The notes: generated from the sequence alone by a model not told the origin. 64,000 nt of DNA from Paracoccaceae bacterium (GCA_029862205.1 JAOTXT010000009.1:21266-85265); one strand, 5' to 3'; counted from the first letter of the stretch, positions 1 to 9,299 are shown. A program made the numbers and translations.

Positions 1-1
1 G

Positions 2-295
2 AAAATTGAGATCGAGCCGGCGGCGCTGGCCCGGGCCGATCTATATGTCGCAGACCGGGTCAGCCAATGCGCCGAACGGGGTGAGTTGCGCAGTGCCATT
101 ACAGCAGGCCTGATGCCTGCAGAAGATCACGCAGAGCTTGGGGCCATTGTAACAGGGGAGCTTCCCGGCCGCACGGCGCCGGATCAGGTGACGATCTTCG
201 ACTCGACCGGCACCGGCGCACAGGACACAGCCATCGCGCTCCACGCCTTGGCCCTGGCCCAAAATGCCGGGGTGGGCACTGTGATCAAGGCCTGA
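2..295 (+). CDS. Ornithine cyclodeaminase/mu-crystallin family protein, C-terminal fragment
   Basis: The reading frame is open from the window edge to the TGA at 293-295, so only the last 97 residues are visible. They include a GELPGRT segment followed by VTIFDSTGTGAQDTAIA, the typical C-terminal pattern of the ornithine cyclodeaminase/mu-crystallin family, where an FDSTG-x-A-xQD stretch sits near the NAD(P)-binding fold. Family members deaminate or reduce small amino acids and imines; the substrate cannot be told from this fragment. It lies 132 bp upstream of a peptide-type ABC importer on the same strand and may be the first catabolic gene of that unit. The start lies outside the window. 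Confidence 0.75.
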   Translation, partial: KIEIEPAALARADLYVADRVSQCAERGELRSAITAGLMPAEDHAELGAIVTGELPGRTAPDQVTIFDSTGTGAQDTAIALHALALAQNAGVGTVIKA

Positions 296-427
296 TTGAC
301 GTGATGTTAAGGGCCGGATCAGCGAAAAATTGATACCGATCCGTTGGACGAGCGGCAGCGAATGCACTAACACTTTCGCCAGGCCCTTCCAGGAGGGGCG
401 GCATAAAAACGACGACAGGAGGAAATC

Positions 428-1993
428 GTGAAATTTGCGAAATATCTTGGTGCCTCGGTGGCGGCTTTGGCGCTGATGGCCAGCGCGGCCTCGGCCCAGA
501 ACGTACTGCGCTGGACCAGCCAGGGCGACGCCCTGACTCTGGACCCGCATTCCCAGAACGAAGGCCCGACCAACGCGATGAATGGGATGATCTATGAATC
601 GCTGGTCAGCCGTGACGCGGATCTGGCGCTGCAGCCGGAACTGGCCGAGAGCTGGGAATCCAGCGCGGACGGCTGGACCTTCAAGCTGCGCAAGGGCGTG
701 AAGTTCCACGACGGCGCCGATTTCACCGCCGAAGACGTGGTCTTCTCGTTTGCCCGCGCTAACGAGGAATCATCGGACTTCAAGGAGCAGGCCACGAACG
801 TCGCTTCGGTCGAGGTGATCGACGACCATACGGTCAAGCTGCGCACGGACGGGCCGAACCCGATCCTGCCGAACCAGATGACCTCGATCTACATGGTCGA
901 CAAGGGCTGGGCCGAGGCCAACAACGTGGTCAAGCCGCAGGATTTCGCCGCCAAGGACGAGACCTATGCGGTGCGCAACGCGAACGGCACCGGGCCCTTC
1001 AAGCTGGTCAGCCGGGCCCCGGACGAACTGACGGTGCTCGATCGCAACCCGGATTGGTGGGGCGAGGGCCAATTCCCCGGCAATATCGACCGGATCGAGT
1101 ATCGCCCGATCGCGAATGCGGCGACACGCGTGGCCGCGCTCTTGTCGGGCGAAGTGGACTTCGTGCTGGACCCGCCGCTCCAGGATCTGAAACGGATCGA
1201 AGGGGCGGCTGGCCTTAAGGTCACGACCGTCGCCCAGATCCGCTCGATCTTCTTCGGCTTGGATCAGGGCGTGGACGAACTGCGCACGTCGGACGTGAAG
1301 GGTAAGAACCCGTTCAAGGATGTCCGTGTCCGCGAGGCCTTCAACCTGGCGGTCGACAAAGAGGCCATCAAGCGCGTGGTGATGGAGGGGCTGAGCTTCC
1401 CGACTGGTATCATCACCCCGCCGGGCGTGCTGGGCAATACGCCCGACAACGACACACCGTATGGTTTTGATGTCGAGAAAGCGAAGTCGCTGCTGGCCGA
1501 TGCGGGCTATCCCAATGGGTTCAGCATCCAGCTCGACTGCCCGAACAACCGCTACAACAATGACGAGAAGATCTGTCAGGCGGCGGTGGCGATGCTGGCC
1601 AAGATCGGCGTCAAGGTGAATCTGGACGCGATCCCGAAGGCGCAGCACTTCCCGAAAATCCAGAACCGGACCTCGGACTTCTACATGTTGGGCTGGGGCG
1701 TGCCGACGCTGGATAGCCACTATGTCTTCCAATATCTGCTGGAAGGCGAGGGTTCGTGGAATGCGACCGGCTACAGCAATCCTAGGGTCAACGAGATCAC
1801 CCAAGTGATCGCGACCGAGACCGATCTCGCCAAACGCACGGCGATGATCGACGAGGCCTGGGACATCGTGAAGGCCGAGATGCCCTATGTGCCGATCCAC
1901 CACCAGGTAATCGCCTGGGCGATGTCCGAGAACCTGGAGGCGCCGATTGGGGCCGACGACGCCCTTCGTCCGCGCTTCGCGGTCATGAAGTGA
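428..1993 (+). CDS. ABC transporter substrate-binding protein, family 5 (dipeptide/oligopeptide type)
   Basis: Periplasmic binding protein of 521 residues, normal for SBP family 5 (DppA/OppA/NikA). A Sec signal peptide covers residues 1-23 with cleavage after ASA before QNVLRW. The mature part shows the family hallmarks: LTLDPHS near the start, YESLV, the WTFKLRKGVKFHDG segment with FTAEDVVFSF, and a C-terminal half ending in RPRFAVMK. The ATG follows a strong AGGAGG ribosome site at 417-422. It heads a unit with two permeases and a double ATPase. A GC-rich hairpin between this gene and the first permease would favour high expression of the binding protein. The ligand is unknown: peptides, or other amide- or amine-containing compounds. 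Confidence 0.93.
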   Translation: MKFAKYLGASVAALALMASAASAQNVLRWTSQGDALTLDPHSQNEGPTNAMNGMIYESLVSRDADLALQPELAESWESSADGWTFKLRKGVKFHDGADFTAEDVVFSFARANEESSDFKEQATNVASVEVIDDHTVKLRTDGPNPILPNQMTSIYMVDKGWAEANNVVKPQDFAAKDETYAVRNANGTGPFKLVSRAPDELTVLDRNPDWWGEGQFPGNIDRIEYRPIANAATRVAALLSGEVDFVLDPPLQDLKRIEGAAGLKVTTVAQIRSIFFGLDQGVDELRTSDVKGKNPFKDVRVREAFNLAVDKEAIKRVVMEGLSFPTGIITPPGVLGNTPDNDTPYGFDVEKAKSLLADAGYPNGFSIQLDCPNNRYNNDEKICQAAVAMLAKIGVKVNLDAIPKAQHFPKIQNRTSDFYMLGWGVPTLDSHYVFQYLLEGEGSWNATGYSNPRVNEITQVIATETDLAKRTAMIDEAWDIVKAEMPYVPIHHQVIAWAMSENLEAPIGADDALRPRFAVMK

Positions 1994-2004
1994 CCTGATC
2001 ATTT

Positions 2005-2028
2005 CCGGGGGCGGCGCGCCGCCCCCGG
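2005..2028 (+). other. Intercistronic GC-rich hairpin (24-bp perfect palindrome)
   Basis: CCGGGGGCGGCG followed directly by its reverse complement forms a perfect 24-bp palindrome in the 56-bp gap between the SBP stop and the first permease start. There is no U-run, so it is unlikely to be a full terminator. Stems at this place in ABC operons commonly stabilise the upstream SBP message or partly attenuate the permease genes. Confidence 0.6.
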
Positions 2029-2049
2029 TTCCCTTCCAAAACCAGCCCG

Positions 2050-3021
2050 ATGTTCGCTTTCATCCTGCGCAGGCTCGCCCAGTCCATCCTGGTGATGGCT
2101 GTGGTTTCGGCGATTGCGTTCTCGCTGTTCAACTTCGTTGGCGATCCGGTCAACAACATGGTGGGCCAGGACGCGACCCGCGAGGACCGCGTCCGCATCC
2201 GCCAGGAGCTGGGGCTGGATGACCCGGTCCTGACCCAATACGTGCGGTTCCTCGGTAACGCGGTGCAGGGGGAGTTTGGGCTGTCCTACCGGATCAAGCG
2301 CCCGGTGGACCAGTTGATCCTCGAACGCCTGCCGGCGACGCTGGAGTTGGTCCTTGTCTCGGCGGTCATCGCGCTGGTTCTGGGGATCACGGCGGGGGTC
2401 TATACGGGCATCCAGCGCAACAGCTGGTTCAGCCGGTTCATTCTGTCCTCGTCCCTTGTGGGCGTCTCGCTGCCGACCTTCATCATCGGCATCGCGCTGA
2501 TCTACATCTTCGCGGTCTATCTGCGCTGGCTGCCGTCCTCGGGCCGCGGCGGCGTGGTCGACCTTGGCTGGTGGAAGACGAGCTTCCTCACAATCGACGG
2601 GTGGCGGGCGATCCTGCTGCCCGCGCTGACGCTGTCCCTGTTCCAGACGACAATGATCCTGCGGCTGGTCCGGGCCGAAATGCTGGAGGTGATGCAGTCC
2701 GACTTCATAAAGTTCGCGCGCGCCCGCGGCCTGAGCGAGCGGGCAATCAACTTTGGGCACGCATTGAAGAACACACTGGTGCCGGTGATCACGATCATCG
2801 GTATCAATATCGGCGGATTGATCGCGTTCTCGGTGATCACCGAGACCGTGTTTCAATGGCCCGGCACGGGGCTGATGTTCATCCAGGCGGTGGATTTCGT
2901 CGATGTGCCGATCATGTCGGCCTATCTCTGTTTCGTCGCCCTGGTCTTCGTCATCGTCAACCTGGTGGTCGATCTGATGTATTTCGCGATCGATCCCCGC
3001 ATCCGGATCGGGGCGCAATAG
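2050..3021 (+). CDS. ABC transporter permease, DppB type
   Basis: Inner-membrane permease of 323 residues (family BPD_transp_1, DppB/OppB subgroup). The N-terminus MFAFILRRLAQSILVM gives the first membrane span, followed by the DppB signature region with VGDPVNNM and a GLDDPVLTQYVRFLGNAVQGEFG segment. The EAA loop that contacts the ATPase is visible as FIKFARARGLSERAI. It ends in AIDPRIRIGAQ, typical of the subgroup. It pairs with the DppC-type permease that starts 1 bp after its stop. No strong ribosome site precedes the ATG. Confidence 0.93.
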   Translation: MFAFILRRLAQSILVMAVVSAIAFSLFNFVGDPVNNMVGQDATREDRVRIRQELGLDDPVLTQYVRFLGNAVQGEFGLSYRIKRPVDQLILERLPATLELVLVSAVIALVLGITAGVYTGIQRNSWFSRFILSSSLVGVSLPTFIIGIALIYIFAVYLRWLPSSGRGGVVDLGWWKTSFLTIDGWRAILLPALTLSLFQTTMILRLVRAEMLEVMQSDFIKFARARGLSERAINFGHALKNTLVPVITIIGINIGGLIAFSVITETVFQWPGTGLMFIQAVDFVDVPIMSAYLCFVALVFVIVNLVVDLMYFAIDPRIRIGAQ

Positions 3022-3022
3022 G

Positions 3023-3970
3023 ATGACCGAGCATACCGAAGACGTCTCGGGCAAGCCCCCCAGCCTGTGGGCCCGGATCCTGGATTCGGACATCACATAT
3101 TCCTTCCTGCGCACGCCCAGCGCGATCATCGCCGCCGCTATCACGCTTCTGGCCGTCGGCGCGGCGCTGTTGGCGCCCTGGATCGCGCCCTTCAACCCGT
3201 TCGATCCGTCGCAGATCTCGCTTTGGGACGGCAAGCTGCCGCCCGCCTGGGCCGAGGGCGGCCAGCCGCAATACCTGCTGGGGACCGACAATCAGGGCCG
3301 GGACATGCTGTCGACCATCCTATATGGCGGGCGGCTGTCGATCATCGTCGGCATCGCGGCGGTGTGCCTGGGCATGGTGCTGGGGGTGACGCTTGGCGTC
3401 ATCTCGGGCTATTTCGGCGGCATGGTGGACGCGGTGATCATGCGGTTCGCCGACGTGCAGCTGACCATCCCGGGCATCCTGCTGGCGATCCTGATCAATG
3501 GGATCGGGCGCGCCGCCCTGCCGCTGGAGTTCCGCGAGGAATTCGCGATCTACGTGGTGATCGTCGCCATCGGGTTGACCGACTGGCCGCAATTCGCCCG
3601 TGTGACCCGGGGCGCGACCCTGGTCGAGGTCAACAAGGAATACGTTCAGGCGGCCCGGGTGATCGACCTGCCGGGTTGGTTGATCATGACCCGGCATATC
3701 CTGCCGAACGTCATGCGCCCGGTGCTGGTGCTGGCGACCATCGGCCTGGCGCTGGCGATCATCGCCGAGGCGACGCTGAGCTTCCTGGGGCAGGGCATCC
3801 CGCCGACGACGCCCTCGCTGGGGACACTGATCCGGGTTGGCAACGAGTTCCTGTTTTCCGGCCTCTGGTGGATCACCTTCTTCCCGGCCATCGCCCTGGT
3901 GGTGCTGGTTTTCGCCGTCAACCTGCTGGGCGATTGGATGCGCGACGCCCTGAACCCGAAGCTGCGCTGA
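3023..3970 (+). CDS. ABC transporter permease, DppC type
   Basis: Second inner-membrane permease, 315 residues. It has the DppC/OppC layout: a short cytoplasmic N-terminus, a first span around residues 35-55, then the conserved LLGTDNQGRDMLSTILYGGRLS segment and an EAA loop (YVQAARVIDLPGW). It ends LGDWMRDALNPKLR, the usual C-terminus of this subgroup. The stop overlaps the start of the ATPase gene in an ATGA arrangement, indicating translational coupling. Confidence 0.93.
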   Translation: MTEHTEDVSGKPPSLWARILDSDITYSFLRTPSAIIAAAITLLAVGAALLAPWIAPFNPFDPSQISLWDGKLPPAWAEGGQPQYLLGTDNQGRDMLSTILYGGRLSIIVGIAAVCLGMVLGVTLGVISGYFGGMVDAVIMRFADVQLTIPGILLAILINGIGRAALPLEFREEFAIYVVIVAIGLTDWPQFARVTRGATLVEVNKEYVQAARVIDLPGWLIMTRHILPNVMRPVLVLATIGLALAIIAEATLSFLGQGIPPTTPSLGTLIRVGNEFLFSGLWWITFFPAIALVVLVFAVNLLGDWMRDALNPKLR

Positions 3971-5679
3971 TGCTGCTGGAAATCAAGGGACTGGATGTGG
4001 ACTTCCCGACCCGGCGCGGCACGGTCAAGGCCGCGCGCGCGGTCTCGCTGACGGTCGAACCAGGCGAGGTGCTGGGATTGGTGGGCGAGTCCGGGGCGGG
4101 CAAGTCCACAATCGGCAACGCGATCATGGGGCTGTTGGAGAAGCCCGGGCGTGTGACCGCGGGCGAGATCGTCTTCCAGGGTCAGGATATTCGCGGGCTG
4201 CCCGAAGACCAAATGAAGAAGATCCGGGGCGACAAGATCGGGATGATCTTCCAGGACCCGCAGACCTCGCTGAACCCGCTCCTGACCATCGGCGAGCAAC
4301 TGGTCGAGACGATCCAGAAATCGCTGGGCCTGCGGGAGAAGGAGGCGGAGGTCCGCGCGGTCGAGCTGTTGGAAAGCGTCGGCATCACCCATGCGCAGAC
4401 CCGGCTGAAAGCGTATCCGCACCAGTTCTCGGGGGGCATGCGCCAGCGGGTTGTGATCGCGCTGGCGCTGGCGGGTGACCCGGACCTGATCATCGCGGAC
4501 GAGCCTACAACCGCGCTCGACGTCTCGATCCAGGCGCAGATCCTGGACCTGATCAAGGGGCTCTGCCGGTCCCGCAACCTGGGCGTCATCATCGTGACCC
4601 ATGATATCGGGGTGATCGCCAATATTGCCGACCGGGTGGCGGTGATGTTCCGGGGCGAGGTGGTCGAGACCGGGACAGTCGGCCAGGTGCTGGGCGCGCC
4701 AAAGCATGAATACACCAAGAGCCTGATCGCCGCGGTGCCGCGCGCCGACCGGAAGCTCGACCGCTTCACCTCGGTCGACTACATCGAGGGCGGCGCGAAG
4801 CCCTTCCAGCGGATCGATGTGCAGACCCACTGGCTGGGCCAGGCGCAGGATCTGAAGAGCCCCGAAGGCACCGCCATCAATGTGCGGAACCTGGAGCTGG
4901 GGTTTACGCTGAAGAAGGCGATCCGGCGCAAGAACCGGGTGATCCTGAAGGCGGTCGACGATGTGAGCTTCGATATCCGCGAGGGTGAGACCTTTGGGCT
5001 TGTGGGCGAGTCGGGGTCTGGCAAATCCACCGTGGCGCGCTGTATCGTCAGGCTCTACGCGCCCGACGGGGGCGTGATCCGGGTGATGGGGCGCGACTTG
5101 CTGACCGACCCGCGCGCGCCCGAGACGCGTGCCGCGAAACGCTCGCTGCAGATGATCTTCCAGGACCCGTATTCCAGCCTCAACGGGCGAATGCGGGTCA
5201 TGGACATCGTGGCCGAGCCGATGCGCTCGTTCGGGCTGACTTCCGGCGAGCGCGAGACGCGCAAGATCGTCGGTGATTTGCTGGATCATGTGGGCCTGGG
5301 GGCCGAGGTGGCCCTGCGCTATCCACACGAATTCTCCGGCGGGCAGCGTCAGCGGATTTCGATCGCGCGGGCCCTGGCGTCTCGGCCGCGCATCCTGATC
5401 TGCGACGAGCCGACCAGCGCATTGGACGTCTCTGTTCAGGCGACGATCCTGAACTTGCTCAAGGACCTGCAGGACGAGTTGGGGCTGACAATGCTGTTCA
5501 TCAGCCACGACCTGCCGGTTATCCGGCAGATGTGCGATCGCATCGCGGTTATGAAGGACGGGCGCATCTGCGAGGTGTCCGAGAACGAGGCATTGTTCTC
5601 GAATCCCAGCCACCCCTACACCAAGCATCTGCTGGACCTGATGCCGCGAATGGATCTGCTGCAACCGGCTGTTGCTTGA
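3970..5679 (+). CDS. ABC transporter ATP-binding protein, fused DppD-DppF type
   Basis: Cytoplasmic ATPase of 569 residues carrying both nucleotide-binding domains that are separate DppD and DppF proteins in E. coli. Domain 1 has Walker A GESGAGKST (residues 39-47), signature SGGMRQR and Walker [12 protein letters not shown]. Domain 2 has Walker [10 protein letters not shown] (346-354), signature SGGQRQR and Walker B LICDEPTSALD. Each domain is followed by the HEYTKSLI/HPYTKHLL oligopeptide-transporter C-terminal motif. The start is the ATG at 3970 overlapping the permease stop; the frame is open further upstream, but that part lies inside the permease gene. Both active sites look intact. Confidence 0.95.
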   Translation: MLLEIKGLDVDFPTRRGTVKAARAVSLTVEPGEVLGLVGESGAGKSTIGNAIMGLLEKPGRVTAGEIVFQGQDIRGLPEDQMKKIRGDKIGMIFQDPQTSLNPLLTIGEQLVETIQKSLGLREKEAEVRAVELLESVGITHAQTRLKAYPHQFSGGMRQRVVIALALAGDPDLIIADEPTTALDVSIQAQILDLIKGLCRSRNLGVIIVTHDIGVIANIADRVAVMFRGEVVETGTVGQVLGAPKHEYTKSLIAAVPRADRKLDRFTSVDYIEGGAKPFQRIDVQTHWLGQAQDLKSPEGTAINVRNLELGFTLKKAIRRKNRVILKAVDDVSFDIREGETFGLVGESGSGKSTVARCIVRLYAPDGGVIRVMGRDLLTDPRAPETRAAKRSLQMIFQDPYSSLNGRMRVMDIVAEPMRSFGLTSGERETRKIVGDLLDHVGLGAEVALRYPHEFSGGQRQRISIARALASRPRILICDEPTSALDVSVQATILNLLKDLQDELGLTMLFISHDLPVIRQMCDRIAVMKDGRICEVSENEALFSNPSHPYTKHLLDLMPRMDLLQPAVA

Positions 5680-5911
5680 ATCGGGGCGAAGACGGGGCGT
5701 TCAGGGCAGTCCTGCGGCGAAAGCGCGGCAGTAACCGGCGCTCCCATCAACCTGGGATTGAAGCGGAGGAAATTCCACCTATCCCCGCATGTTTGTTGTA
5801 TTTTTCGAATTAATACGGAAATGAAAACTTATTCTTTGTGTTATCCAATTGGATGGAGTCGAGGCCATCGCGTGAGTGATTTGGCGTTGTGGGAAACGGG
5901 GGAATTGCATC

Positions 5912-6838
5912 GTGACCAGCGTTTTCGAGAATACTGTCGAGCCCGAATTGGAACGCATCCCCGTTTTGGAGGTTGTGCATTTCGAGAAGCATCACGGGCG
6001 CAAGTTTCAGGTCCATCAGACCATCTGCCGGAATGTCTTCACCAGCTTCGACCGCAAGCTGTCCCGGCATCTTGCAGCCACCACCGGCGAGGGCTTTCCC
6101 GCCTTCAAGACGACGGTGGAAGTGCGTGAGATCAAGAAGAACGGCCAGAACCGGAAGCTGACTTCCGCGTCGCACAGCTCGGTGCCGCACGCGCTGATGT
6201 CGATCGCCAAGCGCGCCTTCGACCGGAACGGGGCGGTGGAGTTGATCTTCAAGCACGGGAACCAGTCCGAGGCCGATCCGAAGGGCCCGCGCCGCACCGT
6301 CAAGGCAGACGATCTGCAGATGCTCGCCAGGGCGCTGAAAGTCTGCCGGCTGCTGGGCGAGACCGAGTTCCTGGATATCTCGGGCGATTTCGACATTCTG
6401 ATCGTCTCGCCCCCGGGCGGCCTCAAGCCGATGACGATGAGCTTGAGCAAGGGCACGGTGTCCGTGCCCGGCACCGGCGGCAATGACATGCCCTTCGAGT
6501 GCCCGATCATGACCTTCTCCGAAAAAGCAGCCAAGGACCCGATCGCCCAGCAATACCTGGCCCGGGCGCGCCACGCGCTCGTGGCCGCGAAGGAAGAGGC
6601 GATCGCCGAGTTCCGTACCGCTGCCGAAGAACGTATCCTTGAGACCAACGAGGCGCTCGACGGCCGTGCCCTGGATGGTCACCGGTTAACCGCGGTCGAA
6701 AGTCTGGTCGAGCGTCTGAGGGAAGGCCTGGGCTACAATCTGCGCGGCCTCTCCGAACACGCCCGGATTACCGCGCTCGACTGGTCGGCCGACAATATCG
6801 GCGACTCGACCGCGGTGGTGCATGTCGTCGCAAGCTGA
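5912..6838 (+). CDS. Protein of unknown function, 308 residues
   Basis: No family recognised. The GTG at 5912 is preserved behind a GGGGGAA purine stretch, giving VTSVFENTVEPELERIP; an in-frame ATG lies 36 bp upstream but has no better ribosome site. The protein is soluble, with no signal peptide or membrane span. It has a basic central stretch (VREIKKNGQNRKL), a glycine-rich turn (SKGTVSVPGTGGNDM) and a helical, charged region around residues 205-235 rich in Ala, Arg and Glu. It stands alone between an ABC operon and a convergent oxidoreductase operon, with a bidirectional terminator directly behind it. Codon use resembles its neighbours and favours a real gene. Confidence 0.7.
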   Translation: MTSVFENTVEPELERIPVLEVVHFEKHHGRKFQVHQTICRNVFTSFDRKLSRHLAATTGEGFPAFKTTVEVREIKKNGQNRKLTSASHSSVPHALMSIAKRAFDRNGAVELIFKHGNQSEADPKGPRRTVKADDLQMLARALKVCRLLGETEFLDISGDFDILIVSPPGGLKPMTMSLSKGTVSVPGTGGNDMPFECPIMTFSEKAAKDPIAQQYLARARHALVAAKEEAIAEFRTAAEERILETNEALDGRALDGHRLTAVESLVERLREGLGYNLRGLSEHARITALDWSADNIGDSTAVVHVVAS

Positions 6839-6863
6839 TCCAACTGAACCGGAAAACCCACAG

Positions 6864-6891
6864 AAGGCCCCGCCCCGGTGCGGGGCCTTTT
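6864..6891 (+). terminator. Bidirectional intrinsic terminator
   Basis: AAGGCCCCGC (6864-6873), a six-base loop, and GCGGGGCCTT (6880-6889) form a perfect 10-bp GC-rich stem followed by TT on the plus strand; the mirror-image AA precedes it for the minus strand. It lies between the convergent 3' ends at 6838 and 6893 and can serve both. Confidence 0.85.
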
Positions 6892-6892
6892 G

Positions 6893-8317
6893 CTATCCAA
6901 GCCTTGCCAGGTTCCGCACCGCCCACTTGACGAGGGCGCTGTCGAAAAGCCGCGGCGCGAAATAGGCGCCGGCGGCGCGCTTGTTCGCCTCGCCCAGCGT
7001 CGGGTAGGGCGCGACGAAGCCCGCCATGTGCTTGGCCTTCAACCCGGCGGAGATCGCCAGCGCCCAGGGGTGGATCAACTCGCCAGCCTGGGCGCCCACG
7101 ATCCCGCAGCCCAGGATCTTGCCGCGCTTGGAGAAGACCGCCTTGACCAGGCCCGTCGGTTTGCCCTCGGCCAGCGCGCGGTCGCTGCCGTCGAAGGTAA
7201 ATTTGTGGACCTCGATCCTGCCGCCGTAGGCCTCGCGCGCTTGGTCCTCGGTGAGCCCCACATTAGCAAGCTCCGGGTCCGTATAGGTCACCCAGGGGAT
7301 ATGGCGGGTCTGATTTCTGACGGGCAGGCGGAAGAGCGCGTTCCGGATCACCAAACCTGCATGGTAGTTGGCCACATGGGTGAATTGCAGGCCCCCAGCC
7401 ACGTCGCCGATCGCATAGACCCGGCGGTTCGAGACCGAGCGCAGGCCCTTGTCGACCACGACCCCCTTGCGGTCGTGCTCGATTCCCGCCTCGTCCAGCC
7501 CCATGCCGTTGACATTCGGCTTGCGCCCGACCGCCATCAGCAGGTGCGAGCCCTCGATTGTGCCGGCATCCTCCAGCGTCGCGGTGATCGCGCCCGTTTG
7601 GCCGGAGAATTGGGTGACCTTCGCGCCCTCGCGGATGTCCACGCCCTCGGACCGCAATTGGTCGAGCGCAATGGCGGTGAGTTCCGGATCGTCCTTGCCG
7701 AGGGCGGTAAAGGCTTCGAGCACCGTGACCTTTGATCCAAGCCGCCGATGGGCCTGGGCAAGCTCGATCCCGATCGGGCCGCCGCCGATGACTATCAGGT
7801 GGTCAGGGCGCGTGCGATTTTCCCACAGCGTTTCGTTGGTCATGTAGGGAACTTGGTCGAGGCCCGGGACCGGCAGCACCACCGGCGCCGAGCCGGTGGC
7901 GACCACGAAGCGCCGCGCCTTGATCACCTGGTCGCCGGCGGTGACTTCGGCCGGTCCGGTGAAGCGCGCCCGCGCCTTGATCACACGCACGCCCAGCCCT
8001 TCGAACCGCTCGACCGAGTCGTGCGGCGCGATCTTGGCGATGGTTGCCTCCACATGGGCCATCGCGGCCGCGTAGTCGATTTCTGGCTCGTGCCCCGCGA
8101 CGCCCAGTGGGCCTGAACTGCGGTGCGCGTGCGCCGCCTTGCCGGCGGCAATCAGCGCCTTCGACGGCACGCAGCCATAGTTCAGGCAGTCGCCGCCCAT
8201 CTTGCCTTCCTCGATCAGCACCACCGATGCGCCCATCTGCACGGCGCCCGCGGCGACTGAGAGCCCGCCCGGACCAGCGCCGATGACGCAGAGATCGGCC
8301 TTGATGGGGGTGGTCAT
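6893..8317 (-). CDS. Pyridine nucleotide-disulfide oxidoreductase (Lpd/MerA-like flavoprotein)
   Basis: Class I FAD/NAD(P) disulfide oxidoreductase, 474 residues. The N-terminal FAD-binding GAGPGG is at residues 13-18, and the redox-active pair is CLNYGC (Cys44 and Cys49), followed by VPSKALI. A second GGGPIGIE nucleotide site lies near residue 180, and YAIGDVAGG binds the flavin. The C-terminal dimer-interface motif reads PYPTLGE, where dihydrolipoyl dehydrogenase has HPT. The catalytic His is therefore Tyr, as in MerA-like members, so ordinary dihydrolipoamide dehydrogenase activity is doubtful. It overlaps the upstream TVP38-type gene by 4 bp (ATGA); this oxidoreductase/TVP38 pairing is common in proteobacteria. 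The electron acceptor is unknown. Confidence 0.88.
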   Translation of the reverse strand: MTTPIKADLCVIGAGPGGLSVAAGAVQMGASVVLIEEGKMGGDCLNYGCVPSKALIAAGKAAHAHRSSGPLGVAGHEPEIDYAAAMAHVEATIAKIAPHDSVERFEGLGVRVIKARARFTGPAEVTAGDQVIKARRFVVATGSAPVVLPVPGLDQVPYMTNETLWENRTRPDHLIVIGGGPIGIELAQAHRRLGSKVTVLEAFTALGKDDPELTAIALDQLRSEGVDIREGAKVTQFSGQTGAITATLEDAGTIEGSHLLMAVGRKPNVNGMGLDEAGIEHDRKGVVVDKGLRSVSNRRVYAIGDVAGGLQFTHVANYHAGLVIRNALFRLPVRNQTRHIPWVTYTDPELANVGLTEDQAREAYGGRIEVHKFTFDGSDRALAEGKPTGLVKAVFSKRGKILGCGIVGAQAGELIHPWALAISAGLKAKHMAGFVAPYPTLGEANKRAAGAYFAPRLFDSALVKWAVRNLARLG

Positions 8318-9054
8318 ATATCGCCCCTCCCGCGCAGTTTCTTGACCACGACGGGCAGGGCGGCGAGCGCGGCAAGGCCCAGAAGCGGCAGCAGCACATG
8401 GAGCTCGAAAATCACGCCCAGATTGGGCTCACCACCTCGTTCGAGGATCTCACCGAGGCCAGCGCCGACCGAACTGATGATCGCGGTTGCCGGTGCGATG
8501 CCCACAAACGTCGTCCAAATGAAGTTCCCAAGCTTCACATTGACGAAGGCCGGGGCAAGATTGGCGACGAAGAACGGGATCGCCGGGATCAGGCGCATCA
8601 CCAGCAGGAAGCTGATTTCGCCTTCGGCGACCTCGCGCTCGACCCGGGCGAGCCAAGGCCCAGCTCGTGCCCGCAGGAATGCCCCCAGCGACGAGCGCGC
8701 GGCCAGGAAGATCAGGGTCGCGCCGATCGTCGCCGAGACGACGGTCAGGAATGCGGCCAGCACCGTGCCGAAGATGAACCCGCCAGCGAGCGTCAGCCAG
8801 ATCGCGCCCGGCACCGAAAAGGCGACCGAAATGACGTAGATCGCCGCATAGGCAAGGCTGGCGGTGACGATGTTCCGATCGCGCCATTCGACCAGCGCCT
8901 CGCGGTTCTCGCGCAGGGTCTCGAAACTCAGATAGTCGCCGAGGAAGATGTAGGCCAGCAGGGCGCCCGCTCCGAGCACGCCGATCGGCAGGAAGCGTCT
9001 CCAGCCGGGCTCCTGTGCCTCCGTCGCGGTCGACGTTTCGTCGGTGGCGGGCAT
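8314..9054 (-). CDS. TVP38/TMEM64 family membrane protein
   Basis: Integral inner-membrane protein of 246 residues in the TVP38/TMEM64 (SNARE-associated, DedA-like) family. About five hydrophobic spans are visible. The core family motif is present as FSVPGAIWLTLAGGFIFG, followed by the second conserved region LLVMRLIPAIPFFVANLAPA. The ATG at 9054 is chosen because a GAGGAG ribosome site sits 7 bp upstream; the frame is open further but that part is not family-like. DedA/TVP38 proteins are linked to lipid scrambling or transport in other organisms; the role here is unproven. It is co-transcribed with the downstream flavoprotein. Confidence 0.85.
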   Translation of the reverse strand: MPATDETSTATEAQEPGWRRFLPIGVLGAGALLAYIFLGDYLSFETLRENREALVEWRDRNIVTASLAYAAIYVISVAFSVPGAIWLTLAGGFIFGTVLAAFLTVVSATIGATLIFLAARSSLGAFLRARAGPWLARVEREVAEGEISFLLVMRLIPAIPFFVANLAPAFVNVKLGNFIWTTFVGIAPATAIISSVGAGLGEILERGGEPNLGVIFELHVLLPLLGLAALAALPVVVKKLRGRGDI

Positions 9055-9193
9055 TCCAAACGCTCCTCGGCCAATGCTCCGCGATGATACTGGCGATGGA
9101 GCCAGAGCCTTGCCAGGGCGTATCACGCCAGGGTGATATGATTTGCCGCGGATGTAACATCGCAGGACGGTGTCCCGGATGGCCTTGGCCGCG

Positions 9194-9222
9194 TTGACTT
9201 GAGTATGGCGCCGGGCTATACG
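9194..9222 (+). promoter_or_regulatory. Sigma-70-type promoter for rpmH-rnpA-yidD
   Basis: TTGACT (9194-9199) and TATACG (9217-9222) are separated by 17 bp, close to the housekeeping consensus. The predicted transcript starts near 9229, about 70 bp before rpmH. Confidence 0.65.
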
Positions 9223-9299
9223 CCGCCTCTCTGACATTTGCCGAGCGGTTTGCGGCAGCGCCCCGACGCGCGCCACCGCTCAAGGCCCAGGAGGACGAC

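Noticed and set aside
3646..5664. A very long open frame antisense to the fused DppDF ATPase, and similar ones opposite other genes
   Set aside because: High GC content gives long open frames opposite real genes; the plus-strand ATPase has all its motifs and the antisense frame has none.
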